In this document: positions 3,761 to 5,198 of the stretch, piece by piece | Layout of the letters: every line of letters starts with the position of its first letter | Position numbering within the stretch: the stretch's first letter is position 1 | Assembly: GCA_020718945.1 (NCBI GenBank) | Contig: DYRB01000254.1 | Coordinates: 1-5,198 of the forward strand | Reading direction: 5' to 3' | DNA: 5,198 nucleotides | Origin: Lamprocystis purpurea | Lineage (GTDB): Bacteria; Pseudomonadota; Gammaproteobacteria; Chromatiales; Chromatiaceae | Made by a program: the position numbers and the translations under genes | Notes under the pieces: model-generated | Told to the model about the DNA's origin: nothing | Seen by the model: only the letters and a program-made list of their open reading frames with translations | The model's database searches: none

Positions 3761-5198
3761 ATGCAGAGCGTGTACATAGCCGGTGCCGGTTCGGGCAGCG
3801 GCAAGTCCGTAGTAGTACTGGGTTTCATGGAGATGCTCTCCGCGGTCAACCGCAAGGTGGGCTTTTTCCGTCCTATTGTGCGCAAGTCAGTGGAACAGGA
3901 CGACCTCACCTCCCTGGTACGCAGCCGCTACGACCTGCCCTTCCCCGCGGAGATGCTCTATGGCTGCACCGCCGAGACTGCCGCGGACCTGGTCGCCTGC
4001 GGGCGCTACGACGACCTGCTCAAGCTGATCCTGGGCAAGTTCAAGGCCCTGGAGGAGAAGTGCGACCTGGTGGTGTGCTCGGGGACGGACTTCGACGGGG
4101 CGGTGCCATCCCTGGAATTCGACTTCAATGCCGACCTGGCCAACAACCTCGGTTGCATGGTGGTGGTGGTGGTCAAGGGCTACCACCGCAGCTTCGATGA
4201 GACCCTGGGCGCGGTGCGTATGGCCCATGAGTCCCTGGTGGTGCGCGGTGCCGACCTGTTGGCGACTGTGGTCAACCGGGTCCCCCGCGAATACCTGGAG
4301 CTGCTCCGTGCCCGTGCCCAGGCCTCCTTGCCCAGCAACGAGACGGTCTATGCCCTGCCCGAGGAGACGGCGCTGGGCATGCCCACGGTGGGGGAGGTGC
4401 GCAAGCAACTGGGCGCCAGTTGCATGTGCGGCGAGGGCGACGCCCAGAATCAGGTGGTGACCAACTACAAGGTCGCGGCCATGGAGATCCCGGAGTTCCT
4501 CAACTACCTGGAGGACGGCTGCCTCATCATCACCCCTGGGGACCGCTCCGACATCATCCTCGCCAGCCTGATGGCGGATGTGTCCAGCGCCTTCCCTCGG
4601 GTGGCCGGGCTGCTGCTCACCGGGGGGCTGAGCCCGGCCCCCAATGTCCAGAAGCTGCTGGAAGGGCTGCGCCGCTCCAAGGTGTCGATCCTGAGCGTGC
4701 CCACCGACACCTTCACCACGGCCCTGGCGGTGAATCGGGTGGAATCCACCATCCTCGCCGGGGACGACCGCAAGATCGCCGCCGGCCTGGGGCTCTTCGA
4801 GCACCATGTGGACGTGCAGGACCTGCGCCAGCGCATTGCCGTGCGCCACTCCGACCGGCGCACCCCGCTGATGTTCGAGTACGAGCTGATCCACCGCGCC
4901 AAGTCCAAGCGCCAGCGTATAGTCCTGCCCGAGGGCAGCGACGAGCGCATCCTCAAGGCGGCGGAGATCCTCACCCTGCGCAGCGTGGCGGAGCTGACCC
5001 TGTTGGGTGACCCGGACAAGATCCGGCGGCGCATCCGGGAACTGGGCATCAAGCTCGGCGAAATCACCATCCTGGACCCGCGCCATGACCCCCGCCGGGC
5101 CGATTTCGCCAACGTCTACTTTGGGCTGCGCAAGCACAAGGGTATCTCCGAGCAGATGGCCTACGACGCCATGGAAGACCTGAGCTACTTCGGCACCA
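3761..5198 (+). CDS. pta: Phosphate acetyltransferase, long three-domain type (3' end outside window)
   Basis: Pta interconverts acetyl-CoA plus phosphate and acetyl phosphate plus CoA in the cytoplasm, normally paired with acetate kinase. The frame is open for 479 residues to the window edge; E. coli Pta has 714, so about two thirds is visible. Domain 1 (1-~200) is the P-loop/BioD-like N-terminus with a Walker A motif of the [AG]x4GK[ST] form, A9 to S16 (AGSGSGKS), and acidic CSGTDFDG (106-113) corresponding to the E. coli VEGLVP region. Domain 2 (~205-320) is the DRTGG-type domain, with NEGD-like GEGDAQNQ (224-231), LIITPGDRSDII (255-266) and LLLTGG (284-289). Domain 3, the catalytic PTA_PTB domain, begins near 370: FEYELIHRAKSKRQRIVLPEGSDERILKAA aligns well with E. 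coli. Its active-site residues lie beyond the edge. The ATG at 3761 has only a weak AGG site 9 bases upstream but matches the family N-terminus. No acetate kinase is in view. Confidence 0.93.
   Translation, partial: MQSVYIAGAGSGSGKSVVVLGFMEMLSAVNRKVGFFRPIVRKSVEQDDLTSLVRSRYDLPFPAEMLYGCTAETAADLVACGRYDDLLKLILGKFKALEEKCDLVVCSGTDFDGAVPSLEFDFNADLANNLGCMVVVVVKGYHRSFDETLGAVRMAHESLVVRGADLLATVVNRVPREYLELLRARAQASLPSNETVYALPEETALGMPTVGEVRKQLGASCMCGEGDAQNQVVTNYKVAAMEIPEFLNYLEDGCLIITPGDRSDIILASLMADVSSAFPRVAGLLLTGGLSPAPNVQKLLEGLRRSKVSILSVPTDTFTTALAVNRVESTILAGDDRKIAAGLGLFEHHVDVQDLRQRIAVRHSDRRTPLMFEYELIHRAKSKRQRIVLPEGSDERILKAAEILTLRSVAELTLLGDPDKIRRRIRELGIKLGEITILDPRHDPRRADFANVYFGLRKHKGISEQMAYDAMEDLSYFGT

Noticed and set aside
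3694..3909. Small minus-strand frame across the pta start
   Set aside because: It lies mostly antisense to the P-loop region of pta and has no recognisable domain or ribosome site.
3887..5137. Long open frame on the minus strand opposite pta
   Set aside because: It is the antisense shadow of a clearly homologous pta reading frame and shows no family features of its own.

Overview
The window is high-GC bacterial chromosome, tightly packed with housekeeping genes. The gene content (RhlB-like RNA helicase tail, YrfG-type GMP/IMP nucleotidase, NudE, three-domain Pta) points to a gammaproteobacterium. The SoxW-like tandem thioredoxin, the very high GC and the dispersed-repeat style suggest a purple sulfur or related sulfur-oxidising lineage (Chromatiales). 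That placement is inference, not proof.

Layout. Bases 1-444 (+) are the 3' end of a gene read as a DEAD-box RNA helicase of RhlB type, with a Gly/His-rich then Arg-rich tail. It converges on a HAD-family nucleotidase (yrfG, 571-1245, -). The 126-bp gap between them is almost filled by two REP-like palindromic units in inverted orientation. A divergent nudE (1334-1882, +) follows. Directly after the nudE stop codon lies a ~159-bp inverted-repeat, MITE-like element (1884-2042) carrying three CGCAAAT heptamers in each arm. Next is an exported protein with two thioredoxin folds, each with its own CxxC (2079-3116, +). It meets a small exported DUF4124-type protein (3113-3619, -) head to head, sharing the tetranucleotide CTAG as both stop codons. 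After a 141-bp divergent intergenic region, phosphate acetyltransferase (pta, 3761 to the right edge, +) begins and is cut by the window end.

How the genes relate. NudE and YrfG form a divergent pair acting on nucleotides: NudE hydrolyses ADP-ribose and related dinucleotides to AMP, and YrfG removes phosphate from GMP/IMP. Pta links acetyl-CoA to acetyl phosphate, normally together with acetate kinase, which is not in this window. The two exported proteins meet tail to tail and sit on opposite strands, so they are not one operon. I see no defence locus, CRISPR array, rRNA, tRNA or intact transposase. The most unusual content is the two non-coding repeat elements and the duplicated thioredoxin protein.
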